Shown: piece after piece, positions 6,040 through 6,402 of the stretch
How positions within the stretch are numbered: the first letter of the stretch is position 1
Layout: the number at the start of each line of letters is the position of its first letter
Assembly (NCBI GenBank): GCA_002309955.1
Contig: DBXQ01000022.1
Coordinates: 3,577-9,978, forward strand
Source: Bacteroidales bacterium UBA1208
GTDB lineage: Bacteria > Bacteroidota > Bacteroidia > Bacteroidales > P3
Direction of reading: 5' to 3'
DNA length: 6,402 nt
Position numbers and translations under genes: made by a program
Notes under the pieces: model-generated
Told to the model about the DNA's origin: nothing
The model's input: only the letters and a program-made list of their open reading frames with translations
The model's database searches: none

Positions 6040-6402
6040 TTACTTTTTTTCTCTCTCTTCCTTGATAGCGGCCTGAGCGGCGGCAAGACGTGCCACAGGA
6101 ACGCGGAACGGGCTGCAACTGACATAGTTCATACCGTTCTTGTAGAAGAACTCAGCGGCAGTCGGGTCGCCACCATGCTCACCACACACACCGCATTTCA
6201 GGTTAGCGCGTGTGCTACGGCCACGCTCAATACCTATCTTCACCAACTCACCTACGCACTCGCGGTCAAAGTTGTTGAAAGGATCAGCGGGGATAATCTT
6301 CTCGTCGATATAAGTCTTCACGATAGCGTTCACATCGTCGCGGCTGAAACCAAAGGTCATCTGAGTCAAGTCGTTCGTACCGAAGCTGAAGAACTCGGCC
6401 AC
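6040..6402 (-). CDS. ppdK: Pyruvate,phosphate dikinase, C-terminal fragment (5' end cut by window edge)
   Basis: The last 120 codons of pyruvate,phosphate dikinase, which interconverts pyruvate + ATP + Pi and PEP + AMP + PPi in the cytosol. The fragment is the end of the C-terminal PEP/pyruvate-binding TIM-barrel domain. It contains FFSFGTNDLTQ followed by FGFSRDD, typical of the family, and CGVCGEHGGDP, whose second Cys (fragment residue 73) corresponds to the catalytic Cys (C831 in the Clostridium symbiosum enzyme). The charged end EEREKK and TAA stop are intact. The full protein is normally about 880-910 residues, so most lies beyond position 6402; the GTG at the edge encodes an internal Val, not a start. 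The stop is followed by 36 A/T-rich bp with no hairpin before the ferredoxin gene, so read-through into the hydrogenase module is possible. The PEP synthase alternative is less likely given the FGFSRDD wording. Confidence 0.96.
   Translation of the reverse strand: MAEFFSFGTNDLTQMTFGFSRDDVNAIVKTYIDEKIIPADPFNNFDRECVGELVKIGIERGRSTRANLKCGVCGEHGGDPTAAEFFYKNGMNYVSCSPFRVPVARLAAAQAAIKEEREKK

Overview
The window reads as a slice of a Bacteroidota chromosome, most likely from a Prevotella-like gut or rumen anaerobe. This is an inference. It rests on start codons preceded by A/T-rich leaders without Shine-Dalgarno sequences, on an ATP-type PEP carboxykinase and a pyruvate,phosphate dikinase, and on oxygen-sensitive [FeFe]-hydrogenase-family proteins, which imply strict anaerobiosis. 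Overall composition looks close to 50% G+C. All six genes lie on the minus strand, so transcription runs from high to low coordinates.

In transcription order: (1) the last 120 codons of pyruvate,phosphate dikinase (6402-6040, 5' end outside the window); (2) a 99-residue thioredoxin-like [2Fe-2S] ferredoxin (6003-5704); (3) a 583-residue sensory (group C, HydS-like) [FeFe]-hydrogenase homologue with an appended Fe-S domain, PAS domain and helical tail (5686-3935); (4) a 387-residue SpoIIE/PP2C-type serine/threonine phosphatase with an unrecognised C-terminal domain (3938-2775); (5) a 484-residue [FeFe]-hydrogenase of group B character with a full set of H-cluster ligands (2772-1318); (6) ATP-dependent PEP carboxykinase, pckA (1304-1, about 100 C-terminal residues outside the window). 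Gaps are 36, 17, -4, 2 and 13 bp. I see no terminator or convincing promoter between any of the genes, so all six could be co-transcribed.

Genes 2-5 form a module resembling the hfs-type cluster described in thermophilic Clostridia: thioredoxin-like ferredoxin, PAS-containing hydrogenase, SpoIIE phosphatase, hydrogenase. It is therefore not a new system in outline. The reading I favour is that the HydS-like protein senses H2 or redox state at a modified H-cluster and passes the signal through its PAS domain and helical tail to the phosphatase. The phosphatase then acts on an unseen phosphoprotein, and the true hydrogenase does H2 turnover. The less explored parts are the phosphatase's unrecognised C-terminal domain, the split PAS/PP2C architecture across two overlapping genes, and the placement of the module between two enzymes of the PEP/pyruvate/oxaloacetate node. 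H2 release competes with succinate formation for reductant at that node.

No RNA genes, mobile elements, repeats or CRISPR arrays were seen. There is no stretch over 300 bp without a gene; the longest intergenic gap is 36 bp.
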